This document shows, in pieces, positions 32,409 to 41,310 of a stretch of 48,589 bases of DNA. Source of the DNA: Pantoea stewartii subsp. stewartii (GTDB lineage Bacteria > Pseudomonadota > Gammaproteobacteria > Enterobacterales > Enterobacteriaceae). Within the stretch, counting starts at the first letter, position 1. Every line of letters begins with the position of its first letter. Under the pieces are notes generated by a model. It worked only from the letters and a program-made list of their open reading frames with translations. It was not told where the DNA came from and did no database searches. The translations under genes were made by a program, and so were the position numbers. Location of the stretch: positions 1-48,589 of the forward strand of contig NZ_VZPF01000034.1 in the NCBI RefSeq assembly GCF_008801695.1, in the 5' to 3' direction.

Positions 32409-32812
32409 TGCCATTTCTCGACGTGAGCGAGGTTCTTCTCGATCCTGATTTCGCTGATGACACTCTGGTTTGCCACCGGCAGATACAGACGGTCGACAGC
32501 GATAATTTCCCGACCAATACCCCGCAGGATATCCCGTTTATCGGAGTTGTGACCGTTGACCGCTCTCTCGAAGCCAAACGCATGACTGCCGGGCAGAACA
32601 TCAACGGTGCAATCCTGATCGTGACGCAGTTCCGGCTGACGCAGGGGCAGCCAGAAACGGATACCAGCCCCCAGCTGGATGCGGATGTGGTGACGTACTG
32701 TGGCCGCGAATACCGCGTAACGTTCGTTGACCCGTATACCCGCTACGGTGCCGGTTTTGTGCAGGCCCATTGTGAGTTGATGGATTTCGACGGAGGGGCA
32801 CCAGTTGAGTAA
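32408..32812 (+). CDS. Head-tail joining protein candidate (134 aa)
   Basis: Beta-rich (TLVCHRQIQTVDSDNF, GAILIVTQFRLTQGQ, YRVTFVDPYTRYGAGFVQAH). The sequence type is usual for the stopper-like protein in this module. It overlaps the preceding stop by one base and the next gene by eight. No named family is claimed. Confidence 0.65.
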   Translation: MPFLDVSEVLLDPDFADDTLVCHRQIQTVDSDNFPTNTPQDIPFIGVVTVDRSLEAKRMTAGQNINGAILIVTQFRLTQGQPETDTSPQLDADVVTYCGREYRVTFVDPYTRYGAGFVQAHCELMDFDGGAPVE

Positions 32813-33353
32813 CGACAGCACCACGCGCGGCTACCTGACGCCAGTCGGGGAAAACCCGAAGTATGACGAGGAACTGGAGCGGGAAATCAGCCGCTGGATC
32901 CGTGGCGTTTCAGGACTGCCAGCGAAAGCGGTGTTCTCTCGCTGGACCGACCCTCAGCCGCTTATCCCGAAGAACGGTGTGACCTGGTGCGGTTTCGGCA
33001 TTACCACCATTCCGCAACCGCTGAGCCAGGCGAATGTTCAGGTGTCGGAAGAAGAGTCCGAGCAGTGGACGTGGGAAAAGGTCACGGTGATTTGCAGTTT
33101 TTACGGGCCGCTAGGATCCGGAACCGCCTCCACTTTCCGGGCTGGCATTTTTGTTGAGCAAAACAACGCTGAACTGAACCGCGTCGGCCTGTCGCTACTC
33201 GACGCCGGGACTATCTACAACCTGCCCGAACTCATTAACAACCAGTGGGTGAGGCGCTACGACCTTACCGTCACCCTCAACCGGAAAAACATCCGGGCAT
33301 ACAACGTTAAATCCATCGTTGACGGCAACGTCGCGATTTCCACCGGAGATTAA
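32805..33353 (+). CDS. Tail terminator/neck-like protein (182 aa)
   Basis: Begins at TTG 32805 (GGAGGGG upstream). The early segment KYDEELEREISRWIRGVSGL is followed by DPQPLIPKNGVTWCGFGITT and a strand-rich core (EKVTVICSFYGPLGSGTAST). This matches the LIC_12616-like neck proteins preceding sheath genes. It would close the tail tube and sheath at the head side. Two bases separate it from the sheath gene. Confidence 0.7.
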   Translation: MSNDSTTRGYLTPVGENPKYDEELEREISRWIRGVSGLPAKAVFSRWTDPQPLIPKNGVTWCGFGITTIPQPLSQANVQVSEEESEQWTWEKVTVICSFYGPLGSGTASTFRAGIFVEQNNAELNRVGLSLLDAGTIYNLPELINNQWVRRYDLTVTLNRKNIRAYNVKSIVDGNVAISTGD

Positions 33354-33355
33354 TC

Positions 33356-34507
33356 ATGGCGAAAGGTTTGCCGTTAAACCGCGTTGCGAATACCACCGTG
33401 ACGCTTTCGGCCAAAGCTGCGCAAGGGCGTAACTTCGGCTCGATGCTTATCCTGGGCAACTCAACCGTTATCCCTGTCAGCGAACGCCTGCGCGCCTATT
33501 CCGCGCCGGATGATATTGGTGATGATTTTGGGATCGACAGTGAAGAATACCAGGCCGCTATTATCTGGTTCTCTCAGCAACCACAGCCCACGCTGGTTTA
33601 TGTCGGTCGCTGGGTTGATTCCCTGACCTCTGCCGAGTCTGGCACCACCGAAACGCTACTGGAAGCTGTTAACGCGCTGATGGATTACAACTCCTGGTAT
33701 GGCCTGCATCTGGCAGTACCTGAGGTTGATTATCCGGATGATGCGGACATTATTCCGATCAGCGCAGCGATTGAAGCGGCCACGGTGTCACGTATCTTTG
33801 CGATCACCACGGCTGAAGAAAGTATTCTCAGTTCGTCTGACGATACCGATCTGGCGTCGAAGCTGAAAGCGGCGAAGTACAGCCGCACGTTCATTCAGTA
33901 TTCGTCCACCAGCCGCTACGCGGCATTGTCTGCTTTCGCCCGCGCCTTCACTGTGGACTTCAATGGCAGCAATACCACTATCACCCTGAAGTTCAAGCAG
34001 GAGCCTGGCGTCACGTACGAAACGATTGGCACCTCTCAGGCCAACGCATTGGAGGCGAAGAACTGCAACGTGTACGTGTACTACGAGAACGATACCGCCA
34101 TTCTGGAGCAGGGTGTTATGGCGAACGGCGACTTCTTCGACGAACGCCACGGCCTCGACTGGTTGCAGAACACCGTCCAGACGGCGGACTACAACACCCT
34201 CTACACCAGCACGACCAAAATCCCGCAGACCGATGCTGGTACCACTACCCGTATTGCGAACATTGAGCTGGTACTGGATCAGGCCGTTACCAACGGGTTA
34301 TTCGCCCCGGGTAAATGGACAGGTGGTCCGATTGGGCAACTGAATACCGGCGACACCCTGACCAAAGGCTATTACATCTATGCACCGCGCGTGGATGACC
34401 AGCTGCAGGCGGACCGTGAAGCGCGTAAAGGCGTGCCCATTCAGGTGGCCGCAAAACTGGCCGGTGCCGTTCATTACGGCTCTGTAGCAATCACAGTCGT
34501 ACGCTAA
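33356..34507 (+). CDS. Contractile tail sheath protein (DUF3383)
   Basis: 383 residues. The DUF3383 pattern shows NTTVTLSAKAAQGRNFGSML near the start, YVGRWVDSL, the central SRYAALSAFARAFTVDFNGS and the C-terminal YIYAPRVDDQLQADREARKG. Sheath proteins wrap the tail tube and contract on infection, so the phage is of contractile-tail type. It lies upstream of the tube gene as usual. Confidence 0.88.
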   Translation: MAKGLPLNRVANTTVTLSAKAAQGRNFGSMLILGNSTVIPVSERLRAYSAPDDIGDDFGIDSEEYQAAIIWFSQQPQPTLVYVGRWVDSLTSAESGTTETLLEAVNALMDYNSWYGLHLAVPEVDYPDDADIIPISAAIEAATVSRIFAITTAEESILSSSDDTDLASKLKAAKYSRTFIQYSSTSRYAALSAFARAFTVDFNGSNTTITLKFKQEPGVTYETIGTSQANALEAKNCNVYVYYENDTAILEQGVMANGDFFDERHGLDWLQNTVQTADYNTLYTSTTKIPQTDAGTTTRIANIELVLDQAVTNGLFAPGKWTGGPIGQLNTGDTLTKGYYIYAPRVDDQLQADREARKGVPIQVAAKLAGAVHYGSVAITVVR

Positions 34508-34516
34508 GGAGCGATA

Positions 34517-34957
34517 ATGGCTACTTACTCTTTTATGGATGTGTCCGCATCGCTGACTGGCCCGACCGGGAAAATTGAGCTGGGCTACGGCTCGGCTAAC
34601 TCTGAGGAAGGGATCACCGTTGCGATGAGCGGGCCGAAGAACACCATGACTATCGGTGCCGACGGCGAACCGATGCAGAGTCTGCATGCAGACAAGTCCG
34701 GGACGATCACCGTCAACCTGCTGAAAACGTCACCGACGAACAAAAAGCTGTCGCTGGCCTACAACGCGCAAAGCATGTCTTCCGCCACCTGGGGAAATAA
34801 CGTCATCGTGATCCGTAACTCGGTGAGCGGTGATATTACAACGGCGCGCAGTGTGGCATTCCAGAAGCAGCCGGATAACGCCAACGCTAAAGACGGTAAC
34901 ACGATGGCGTGGGTATTTGACTGCGGCAAAATTGACCAGGTTCTCGGGGAGTTTTAA
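34517..34957 (+). CDS. Tail tube protein (DUF3277)
   Basis: 146 residues starting MATYSFMDVSASLTGPTGKI with GYGSANSEEGITVAMSGPKN, characteristic of DUF3277, the tube partner of DUF3383 sheaths. It is beta-rich and ends in FDCGKIDQVLGEF. The ribosome site AAGGAG precedes the ATG. Many copies stack to form the DNA-conducting tube. Confidence 0.88.
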   Translation: MATYSFMDVSASLTGPTGKIELGYGSANSEEGITVAMSGPKNTMTIGADGEPMQSLHADKSGTITVNLLKTSPTNKKLSLAYNAQSMSSATWGNNVIVIRNSVSGDITTARSVAFQKQPDNANAKDGNTMAWVFDCGKIDQVLGEF

Positions 34958-34960
34958 CGG

Positions 34961-35416
34961 ATGGAATTTACGATCAAAGGCCAGGATTATCGCCTGGCGA
35001 AACTCAGCGTTTTCGACCAGTTGAAGGTTACCCGCAAATTGCTGCCGGTGCTGGCCGGGATGATGGCTGATTTCGGCAGCATTCGGGCGCTGTTACCCCG
35101 CAATGTCCGGCTGGGCAATCTGGAAAATGTGGACCTCAGTCAGATGGGGCCTGTTTTTGAAAGGGTGCTGCCGCGCATCGCCGAGGAGCTTTCCGCGCTC
35201 ACTGAAGAAGACACCAACGCGATTATTTACCCCTGCCTCGCGGTAGTGGCGCGCAAGCACATGAACGGCTGGACGCCGGTGTTCAGTCAGGGCGTTCTCG
35301 CATTCGATGATATCGACCTTTTCACGATGCTGCAGCTGGTGGCGCGGGTGGTCGCCGATTCGCTGGGAAATTTTTTGCCCGAACTCCCTACCAGCGAGAC
35401 GGCGGACCAACCCTAA
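34961..35416 (+). CDS. Tail assembly chaperone G
   Basis: 151 residues, MEFTIKGQDYRLAKLSVFDQ followed by mostly helical sequence (KVTRKLLPVLAGMMADFGSI). It lies between tube and tape measure, the fixed place of G in tailed phages. Near its end the slippery TTTTTTG permits a -1 shift into the T extension. It probably coats the tape measure during tail assembly. Confidence 0.8.
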   Translation: MEFTIKGQDYRLAKLSVFDQLKVTRKLLPVLAGMMADFGSIRALLPRNVRLGNLENVDLSQMGPVFERVLPRIAEELSALTEEDTNAIIYPCLAVVARKHMNGWTPVFSQGVLAFDDIDLFTMLQLVARVVADSLGNFLPELPTSETADQP

Positions 35417-35610
35417 GTCTCACGCTAAACAGCCTGCCTGACGGGCTGTCATATCTCCTTGACCCGGTTGATGCCGGGTTAATACCCTTCAATGCGCTCA
35501 AAGATGGATCTGTCGATCTGTGCGATATCGCGCTGATGAATGACCACTTGGCTGTGAAAGCCGATAACCAGCGGCGTATCGATAAATGGAGAGAAGACAA
35601 TGAACGCTGA
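34961..35610 (+). CDS. Tail assembly chaperone GT, made by -1 frameshift
   Basis: In the -1 frame after the heptamer T-TTT-TTG (35371-35377; A-AAT-TTT at 35368-35374 also fits), translation would continue ARTPYQRDGGPTLSLTLNSL, then PDGLSYLLDPVDAGLIPFNA and ADNQRRIDKWREDNER, stopping at 35608-35610. This open frame fills the gap to the tape-measure start at 35600 and has no start codon near the slip. The architecture equals G/GT of lambda and others. The extension recruits the tube or tape protein. Confidence 0.8.
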
Positions 35611-37612
35611 GACGATTAAAGAGTTTCTTGTCTCTCTGGGCTTCAGCGTTGACGAAGCCGGGGCGCGGAAATTTAACGCCATTCTCGGCGGTGTAACGTC
35701 CAACGCGATAAAAATGGGGCTGGCGGTCGAGGGTGCGGCGCTGTCCGTGGTGGCCTATACCGCGAAGATTGCCTCTGGTCTGGATAATCTCTACTGGGCA
35801 TCGCAACGCACCGGCGCGACGGTGCAGGGCATTAAGTCGATTAGCTATGCCGTTTCACAGGTAGGCGGTAGCGCGGACGCGGCGAAAAGCTCACTGGAAA
35901 GCCTAGCGCGATTCGTACGTAATAACCCGGGGGCCGAAGGCTTCCTGAATCGCCTGGGTGTTCAGACCCGTGATGCCAAAGGCAACATGCGCGATATGTC
36001 TGCCATCTTCACAGGTGTCGGCCAGAAGCTCAGCAGCATGTCGTATCCCCGGGCGAACCAATACGCGCAGATGCTGGGCATCGATGAAAATACCCTGATG
36101 GCAATGCGCCGAGGGTTAAACGGCTATCTTGGCGAATACAGCGCCATGAAAAAGGCTATGGGTTTTAATCCTGATCAGGCTGCCGTTGCGTCGAATAAAT
36201 TTATGACGTCCCTCCGTTCACTCGGCGAGATGGCAAGTATGGCTAGGGATAAAATCGGCTCTAACCTTGCTAGTGGGCTGGCTGGCTCTCTGGACACCCT
36301 GCGCCGTCATATTCTGGACAATTTCCCACGCATCGAGCAGACCCTGACGAAAGCCATAAAAGGCATTCTGGCGCTCGGCGATATTATCGGGCGGCTGTTT
36401 TTCCGGCTTATTGAGGGAGCTTCCGACCTGATTAACTGGTGGGGATCGCTTGATAAATCGACGAAACAACTTATTGCCCTGTTTGGCGCGCTGACGATTG
36501 CGTTGCGTATTCTGAACAGTACTTTCTGGATGTCGCCCATAGGTCTGATAACAGGGCTGGCAGTCGCGATCGGTCTTCTGTGGGAGGACTATAAAACCTG
36601 GAAGGAAGGCGGCAACAGCCTCATTGACTGGGCTAAATGGGAACCCACCATCGAGAAGCTGAAAAAAGCTATGTCATGGATTAAGGATAAGTTTATTGGC
36701 CTGAAGGATGACATTGGCGGCTGGAAAGCAGCACTGGAAATATTTGCTGGTTACGTTGCGGGTGCATGGGTAAGCAAGGTACTCGGGGCGTTCGGCAAAA
36801 TCGTCGGGCTACCGATTCCTCCGTGGCTCAAGCTGTGGGGACTATATGCCGGATACCTTGTCTCTGATAAGGAAAACATCAAAGACAGCGCTAAATCATC
36901 GTTGGACTACACCAAAGGCAACATCGGTGATGCACTCCGCTGGATGGGGTTTGATACCGATTTCGGACGCAATCCCAATACCGTGCATGGCGCTAATATT
37001 CAGTCAGATATTCCAGGCGCTGAACCGGAGCAACACGCCCAGTCAGTGAAGCGACCGCAGGCGACCGCTCAGGGTAAAGTGCTTCTTGACTGGATGGGCC
37101 CTACGCTCAACAGGCTGGAGGCTCTTTATCAACTTCCTGCAGGACTACTGAAAAGCGTTGCGATCACGGAATCGGGTGGCAATCAATTTGCAACGTCCGG
37201 AGCTGGTGCTAAGGGGCTATTTCAGTTCATGGATGGCACTGCGCGTGACATGGGGCTACGCGGGAACGATGTTTTCGACCCAGAGAAATCAGCGCAGGCT
37301 GCTGCGAAATATCTGGCTCAGTTACTGCAGGCGAATGGTGGCGACCTGAGTAAGGCGTTAGCGTCCTACAACTGGGGGATCGGGAATGTACAAAAGCACG
37401 GGATGGCCCTCATGCCTCAGGAAACCCGCAACTACATCCCTAAAGTGATGAGCAATATGCCGGGGTATGGTAGAGCGCCAGAAGTGAACCAGCAGAACAC
37501 GTATCACATTTATGGTGGCGGTGACGCCCGGGCGGTTGGTAATGAAGTCGAACGCCGGCAACAGTCGTCCAATGCCCAGGTGATGCGCGGTAACCAGACT
37601 AAGGTGGGATAA
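35600..37612 (+). CDS. Tape-measure protein with lytic transglycosylase domain
   Basis: 670 residues, setting tail length. The N-terminal part is helical with small residues. The centre has hydrophobic helices (LINWWGSLDKSTKQLIALFG, MSPIGLITGLAVAIGLLWED). A C-terminal SLT domain (about 500-620) reads LLKSVAITESGGNQFATSGA (catalytic Glu) and KGLFQFMDGTARDMGL, with ALASYNWGIGNV. It may open peptidoglycan as DNA enters. The end QNTYHIYGGGDARAVGNEVE is the usual basal hook. Confidence 0.9.
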   Translation: MNAETIKEFLVSLGFSVDEAGARKFNAILGGVTSNAIKMGLAVEGAALSVVAYTAKIASGLDNLYWASQRTGATVQGIKSISYAVSQVGGSADAAKSSLESLARFVRNNPGAEGFLNRLGVQTRDAKGNMRDMSAIFTGVGQKLSSMSYPRANQYAQMLGIDENTLMAMRRGLNGYLGEYSAMKKAMGFNPDQAAVASNKFMTSLRSLGEMASMARDKIGSNLASGLAGSLDTLRRHILDNFPRIEQTLTKAIKGILALGDIIGRLFFRLIEGASDLINWWGSLDKSTKQLIALFGALTIALRILNSTFWMSPIGLITGLAVAIGLLWEDYKTWKEGGNSLIDWAKWEPTIEKLKKAMSWIKDKFIGLKDDIGGWKAALEIFAGYVAGAWVSKVLGAFGKIVGLPIPPWLKLWGLYAGYLVSDKENIKDSAKSSLDYTKGNIGDALRWMGFDTDFGRNPNTVHGANIQSDIPGAEPEQHAQSVKRPQATAQGKVLLDWMGPTLNRLEALYQLPAGLLKSVAITESGGNQFATSGAGAKGLFQFMDGTARDMGLRGNDVFDPEKSAQAAAKYLAQLLQANGGDLSKALASYNWGIGNVQKHGMALMPQETRNYIPKVMSNMPGYGRAPEVNQQNTYHIYGGGDARAVGNEVERRQQSSNAQVMRGNQTKVG

Positions 37613-38199
37613 TGGACATTCTCTCAACTCTGTTTCACCAGCAGTCCCGGAAAATCGGAATGATTGTGCCGAGCGTCGTTGTTTCCGAAAAGCACAGCGA
37701 CACGCTGGAAATCACAGAACACCCGGTGGAAGTCGGGGCCGCAGTAGCTGATCACGCCTATAAAAAACCGTCTGAAGTAACGATGGAGGTTGGTTTTGCT
37801 GGTGGTGGTTCTCTACTGGATTTTGCCAGTAATCTGACCGCTACCGGGCTGCTCGGCTTGAGTCCGCAGGAGACGTATCAGGAGATACTGAACCTGCAGG
37901 CCAGCCGTATTCCCTTCGATGTGGTGACCGGCAAGCGGCTGTATAGCAACATGTTGATCCGCGCGCTGGAGGTTACTACGGATAAGACGACCGAAAACGT
38001 TCTTTCCGCCGTCCTCACCCTGCGCGAAGTTCTCATATCCCAGACGCAGCAAATCAGCGTGGCGGATAAAACGGATATGAAAGAGGGGGTAAGCACCTCG
38101 GCGGTGCTGAATACCGGCACCAAAACCACGAAACCGCCAAATACCTCTCTACTGAAAAGTCTTAAGGATAATGCGGTTTCATTGCTGGGACTCGGCTAA
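37612..38199 (+). CDS. Baseplate/tail-initiator protein, Dit-like N-terminus (195 aa)
   Basis: GMIVPSVVVSEKHSDTLEIT and EHPVEVGAAVADHAYKKPSE form a strand-rich front typical of baseplate proteins placed right after tape measures in contractile phages. A mixed alpha-beta part (SRIPFDVVTGKRLYSNMLIR) and a low-complexity Thr/Lys tail follow. It overlaps tape measure and the next gene by one base each. Assigned by position and pattern. Confidence 0.7.
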   Translation: MDILSTLFHQQSRKIGMIVPSVVVSEKHSDTLEITEHPVEVGAAVADHAYKKPSEVTMEVGFAGGGSLLDFASNLTATGLLGLSPQETYQEILNLQASRIPFDVVTGKRLYSNMLIRALEVTTDKTTENVLSAVLTLREVLISQTQQISVADKTDMKEGVSTSAVLNTGTKTTKPPNTSLLKSLKDNAVSLLGLG

Positions 38200-38501
38200 T
38201 GGCGATTCAGGAAATACCGCTGACGGCGGATAACCAGCAGTTCAGTATCAACATCGCAGGCGCTACCTGGCGGATCAATATCAACTGGCGCGATCTGTAC
38301 TGGATTATGGACCTGCAGAACGACAGAGGGGAGTCGGTTATCTCCGGCATTCCCCTTGTCACTGGCGCTGACCTGCTGGCGCAGTATGGCTATATGAGGC
38401 TGGGCTTTAAGCTGGTGGTGGTCTGCGACGACAGCACACAGGATTATCCGACGAAAACCGACCTAGGTAGCCGCAGTCATTTACTGGTATCAACGGAGTA
38501 A
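38199..38501 (+). CDS. Small baseplate protein (100 aa), plug-like
   Basis: Beta-rich: IPLTADNQQFSINIAGATWR, INWRDLYWIMDLQNDRGE, MRLGFKLVVVC. Such ~100-residue proteins lie between the Dit-like and hub genes of this baseplate type and are thought to close the tube. The role here is inferred. Confidence 0.65.
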   Translation: MAIQEIPLTADNQQFSINIAGATWRININWRDLYWIMDLQNDRGESVISGIPLVTGADLLAQYGYMRLGFKLVVVCDDSTQDYPTKTDLGSRSHLLVSTE

Positions 38502-38503
38502 GC

Positions 38504-39568
38504 ATGTCACAGAACTGGATGAGACATTTCGAGCTGCAGCTCGTAGACGAGAACGGGCAGGGTATCGAGCTTAGCGATTTTAAAGTGACCTTCACGATCG
38601 ACTGGTTCAATATCAGCAGCGCTTCCCGCGTGGGAACTTTCAAAATTTACAACCTGTCGGCTGATACGGTGAACCGCATTACCGGGCAGGAGTTTTCTAA
38701 GGTCCGACTAATTGCGGGATATGACGGCATCGCACCAGATGTGTCGGCCAGCAGCGTCGGAACGGCGCGGGAAGTTGACGCTGCGGACGTGGGCCAGAGT
38801 GATGGCCGCAACTACGGGCTGATATTCAGCGGTGAAATTCGCTACTCGGTGACCGGCAAGGACAATCCTATTGACTCTTACGTCCTGATTCAGGCGGCGG
38901 ATACGGATCTAGCTTTTGCCACCAGCATAACCTCGCAGACGCTGGCAGCCGGTTACACGGTTGCTGATGTCAACCGCGCGCTGATGAAAGACTTCGAGGC
39001 CAAAGGTGCGACCGAAGGCCTGACACCAGAAATGCCCGTTACCGTATTCCCTCGGGGGCGGGTGCTGTTTGGCATGACCCGGCACCTGATGGATAACGTG
39101 GCCGGGCAATGCGGCGCAACCTGGCAGTTCGTGGACGGTCAGCGGCAGATGGTGTCGAATAACGAGTATGTTCATGATGCGATTGTGCTCAACAGTGCCA
39201 CCGGACTGATCGGCATGCCACAGCAGACCATCGGTAACGGGGTGAACGTTCGCGCGCTGATTAACCCTAACATTCGGGTTAACGGGCTCATCCAGTTGGA
39301 TCAGGCTTCGGTATTCCGTACCGCGCTGTCGAACAACGATATCGCGATGGCGGGCGGCCAGATCACCGACCAGAATATTGACGGCAATATCATGCTCAGC
39401 GGCACTACGGCGCAGCCTGCCAGCATCGCGACGGATGGCGTTTATATTGTGCGCGGGATTATGTACACTGGCGACACGAGGGGCCAGGCGTGGTACATGG
39501 ACATGATGTGTGAAGCGCGTGGCGCGGCTGATTTGACTTCCTCCGCTGCGAGGGAAAAAGGGCTCTGA
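38504..39568 (+). CDS. Baseplate hub protein
   Basis: 354 residues. The first 100 residues (FELQLVDENGQGIELSDFKV, RVGTFKIYNLSADTVNRITG) resemble the T4 gp27/Mu P-like hub. Central YTVADVNRALMKDFEAKG and the second half, GLIGMPQQTIGNGVNVRALI with NPNIRVNGLIQLD, are typical. It forms the trimeric hub through which the tube ejects. The next stop/start overlap by one base joins it to two small exported-protein genes, which are not baseplate genes. Confidence 0.78.
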   Translation: MSQNWMRHFELQLVDENGQGIELSDFKVTFTIDWFNISSASRVGTFKIYNLSADTVNRITGQEFSKVRLIAGYDGIAPDVSASSVGTAREVDAADVGQSDGRNYGLIFSGEIRYSVTGKDNPIDSYVLIQAADTDLAFATSITSQTLAAGYTVADVNRALMKDFEAKGATEGLTPEMPVTVFPRGRVLFGMTRHLMDNVAGQCGATWQFVDGQRQMVSNNEYVHDAIVLNSATGLIGMPQQTIGNGVNVRALINPNIRVNGLIQLDQASVFRTALSNNDIAMAGGQITDQNIDGNIMLSGTTAQPASIATDGVYIVRGIMYTGDTRGQAWYMDMMCEARGAADLTSSAAREKGL

Positions 39569-39900
39569 TGAAACGTTTATGTTTGGCGTTAGTTTTCATG
39601 GCGACTACTCCGGTTATGGCTGCCATTCAGTGTGGTGGGTACACAATGACCGGCGAGGGAATGACCAAAATTAACGGAGAAACCGTAACATCGCAGAAAG
39701 TTAAATTTCTGGGGAAAGACGGTGACTACGCAAACATGAAAATGGACATGGGATTGATGCCAGCACGTGATGGTAACAATTACGGTTTTGAGTTCGTTAA
39801 GCGCAATGGGAAAGCGTTCCTGAACGTCCAGCTACTGCAGAACAGCATGGATGCGCCGAAAATCATCGGATCGTTTCCGTGCAAGAAGGTAAGCGAGTGA
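39568..39900 (+). CDS. Exported small protein 1 (accessory gene in the baseplate operon)
   Basis: 110 residues with a signal peptide (MKRLCLALVFMATTPVMA, cleavage after AMA-type VMA). The mature part of about 92 residues begins AIQCGGYTMTGEGMTKINGE and ends in SFPCKKVSE. Two cysteines could form a disulfide. It is strand-rich and not like known tail proteins. Position between hub and spike breaks the normal gene order. Possibly an immunity/exclusion or toxin-like factor in the periplasm. Function unknown. Confidence 0.75.
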   Translation: MKRLCLALVFMATTPVMAAIQCGGYTMTGEGMTKINGETVTSQKVKFLGKDGDYANMKMDMGLMPARDGNNYGFEFVKRNGKAFLNVQLLQNSMDAPKIIGSFPCKKVSE

Positions 39901-40238
39901 AACGATTATTTGCATTGTGGTGCATCATTAGCATTCAAGCATCAGCCGGAACGCTTGATGATTTTTTTCATCAACACCCTGCGTTAAATGACAATTTTAT
40001 TATCAAGCGAGAGATAGCTGACAGAGCAACGTCCAATGCCTCGATTGATGCCGTTTCTTCTGGACATGATGTGAATTATGGCGATGAACTGATGAAAGAG
40101 CAGGGTGATAGCTATGGTGAAATAGCATTACGCCAAATTGCATCGGACTGTGGTTTTTCTTTTTCTGATAGCGGGCAATCACTTTCTGGCTTAAAGAAAG
40201 ATGAATGCAGAATAGTGTTATCGGAAAACGGTAATTAG
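39897..40238 (+). CDS. Exported small protein 2, coupled to protein 1
   Basis: 113 residues from GTG 39897, which overlaps the stop of protein 1 (AAGAAGG upstream). Signal peptide VKRLFALWCIISIQASAG, cleavage near ASA/G. Mature: TLDDFFHQHPALNDNFIIKR then an acidic, helical middle and SDCGFSFSDSGQ...DECRIV with two Cys. The DNA is AT-richer than the baseplate genes, which suggests separate origin. Followed by a terminator. Unknown role. Confidence 0.72.
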   Translation: MKRLFALWCIISIQASAGTLDDFFHQHPALNDNFIIKREIADRATSNASIDAVSSGHDVNYGDELMKEQGDSYGEIALRQIASDCGFSFSDSGQSLSGLKKDECRIVLSENGN

Positions 40239-40257
40239 ACATAGTAATTAATAGCAG

Positions 40258-40280
40258 ACCCGCCACTCGGCGGGTTTTTT
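40258..40280 (+). terminator. Terminator after the exported pair
   Basis: CCCGCC/GGCGGG stem with 4-base loop and T6. It ends the transcript of the accessory pair, as seen with phage morons that carry their own transcription unit. Confidence 0.8.
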
Positions 40281-40299
40281 GCTTTCTGGAGCCTACCAA

Positions 40300-40953
40300 A
40301 TGGCAGTATCTGACCAGACCCGAAGCGGCGATCTTGCCGAAACCCTCAAATCTGAGCGGGAAACCACAAAGAACCAGATCCGTGTCGCCATGCCTGGCAT
40401 CGTCCAGTCGTTCGACTCGGACGCTATAACGGCGGTTGTGCAGCCTGCTATCCGGTCGGTTGAAACCGACAACGACGGGAACCGCATCACGAAAAACTAC
40501 CCGTTGCTGGTGGACGTGCCGGTGGTATTTCCACGCGGCGGCGGCTGTACGCTCACCTTTCCGGTAAAAGCTGGGGATGAATGCCTGGTGATCTTTGCGG
40601 ACCGCTGCATTGATTTCTGGTGGCAGAGTAGCGGAGTGCAGGAGCCCGTCGACGATAGGGTGCATGATTTATCGGATGCGTTCTGCATTGTCGGACCACA
40701 GTCGCAGGCGCAGAAAATCGGCGATATCAGCACCAGCGCCGTGGAGCTGCGTAGCGACGATGGCAGTACCAAACTCAGCCTTAATCCTTCAAGCGGGGCG
40801 ATAACCGGTACCGCGCCGGGAGGCTTCGACCTGAATGGGCTGAAAATACTGCCTGACGGACGCCTGCAGTTGGTGGATGGTTCTATCGTCGATAAACACA
40901 AGCACGGTGGCGTACAGAGCGGCGGCAGCAATACCGCGCCGCTGGGAGGTTAA
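40300..40953 (+). CDS. Baseplate spike protein (Gp138 N-terminal/gpV-like)
   Basis: 217 residues. The start at ATG 40300 has GGAG upstream. The OB-fold part is QIRVAMPGIVQSFDSDAITA, VDVPVVFPRGGGCTLTFPVK, AGDECLVIFADRCIDFWWQS. A beta-helix-like C-terminus is rich in Gly (SGAITGTAPGGFDLNGL) with HKHGGVQSGGSNT, probably the metal-holding tip. It forms the trimeric puncturing spike under the hub. Confidence 0.85.
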   Translation: MAVSDQTRSGDLAETLKSERETTKNQIRVAMPGIVQSFDSDAITAVVQPAIRSVETDNDGNRITKNYPLLVDVPVVFPRGGGCTLTFPVKAGDECLVIFADRCIDFWWQSSGVQEPVDDRVHDLSDAFCIVGPQSQAQKIGDISTSAVELRSDDGSTKLSLNPSSGAITGTAPGGFDLNGLKILPDGRLQLVDGSIVDKHKHGGVQSGGSNTAPLGG

Positions 40954-40956
40954 AAC

Positions 40957-41310
40957 ATGCGATACCGGCGTGAAGATGCCGACGGCGATTATACCTTTGG
41001 CAGTGGCGATGATACCTGGCTGATTAACTCGCCAGAGGCTGTGGCACAGGCGATAAAAACGCGATTCGAATTGTGGTATGGCGAATGGTTCCTCGATACG
41101 ACGGCAGGAACGCCGTGGATCCAATCCGTGCTCGGCAAGCAAAAGCCGGAAACCTACAATCTGGCGATCCGCCAACGCATCCTCGAAACGCGGGGTGTGA
41201 AGTCCATCCTCTCTTTTAATACGACAGTGAACACCACGACGCGCCGCGTTGAGTTCACAGCTTCAGTCGACACTATCTACGGAACAACGACAGTAACCAG
41301 CGAGGCATAA
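40957..41310 (+). CDS. Baseplate wedge protein W (gp25-like)
   Basis: 117 residues with the gp25 core: WLINSPEAVAQAIKTRFELW and YGEWFLDTTAGTPWIQSVLG, then TRGVKSILSFNTTVN. This small lysozyme-like-fold family ties sheath to baseplate. It lies directly before baseplate J, as in P2 and Mu-type phages. Confidence 0.85.
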   Translation: MRYRREDADGDYTFGSGDDTWLINSPEAVAQAIKTRFELWYGEWFLDTTAGTPWIQSVLGKQKPETYNLAIRQRILETRGVKSILSFNTTVNTTTRRVEFTASVDTIYGTTTVTSEA

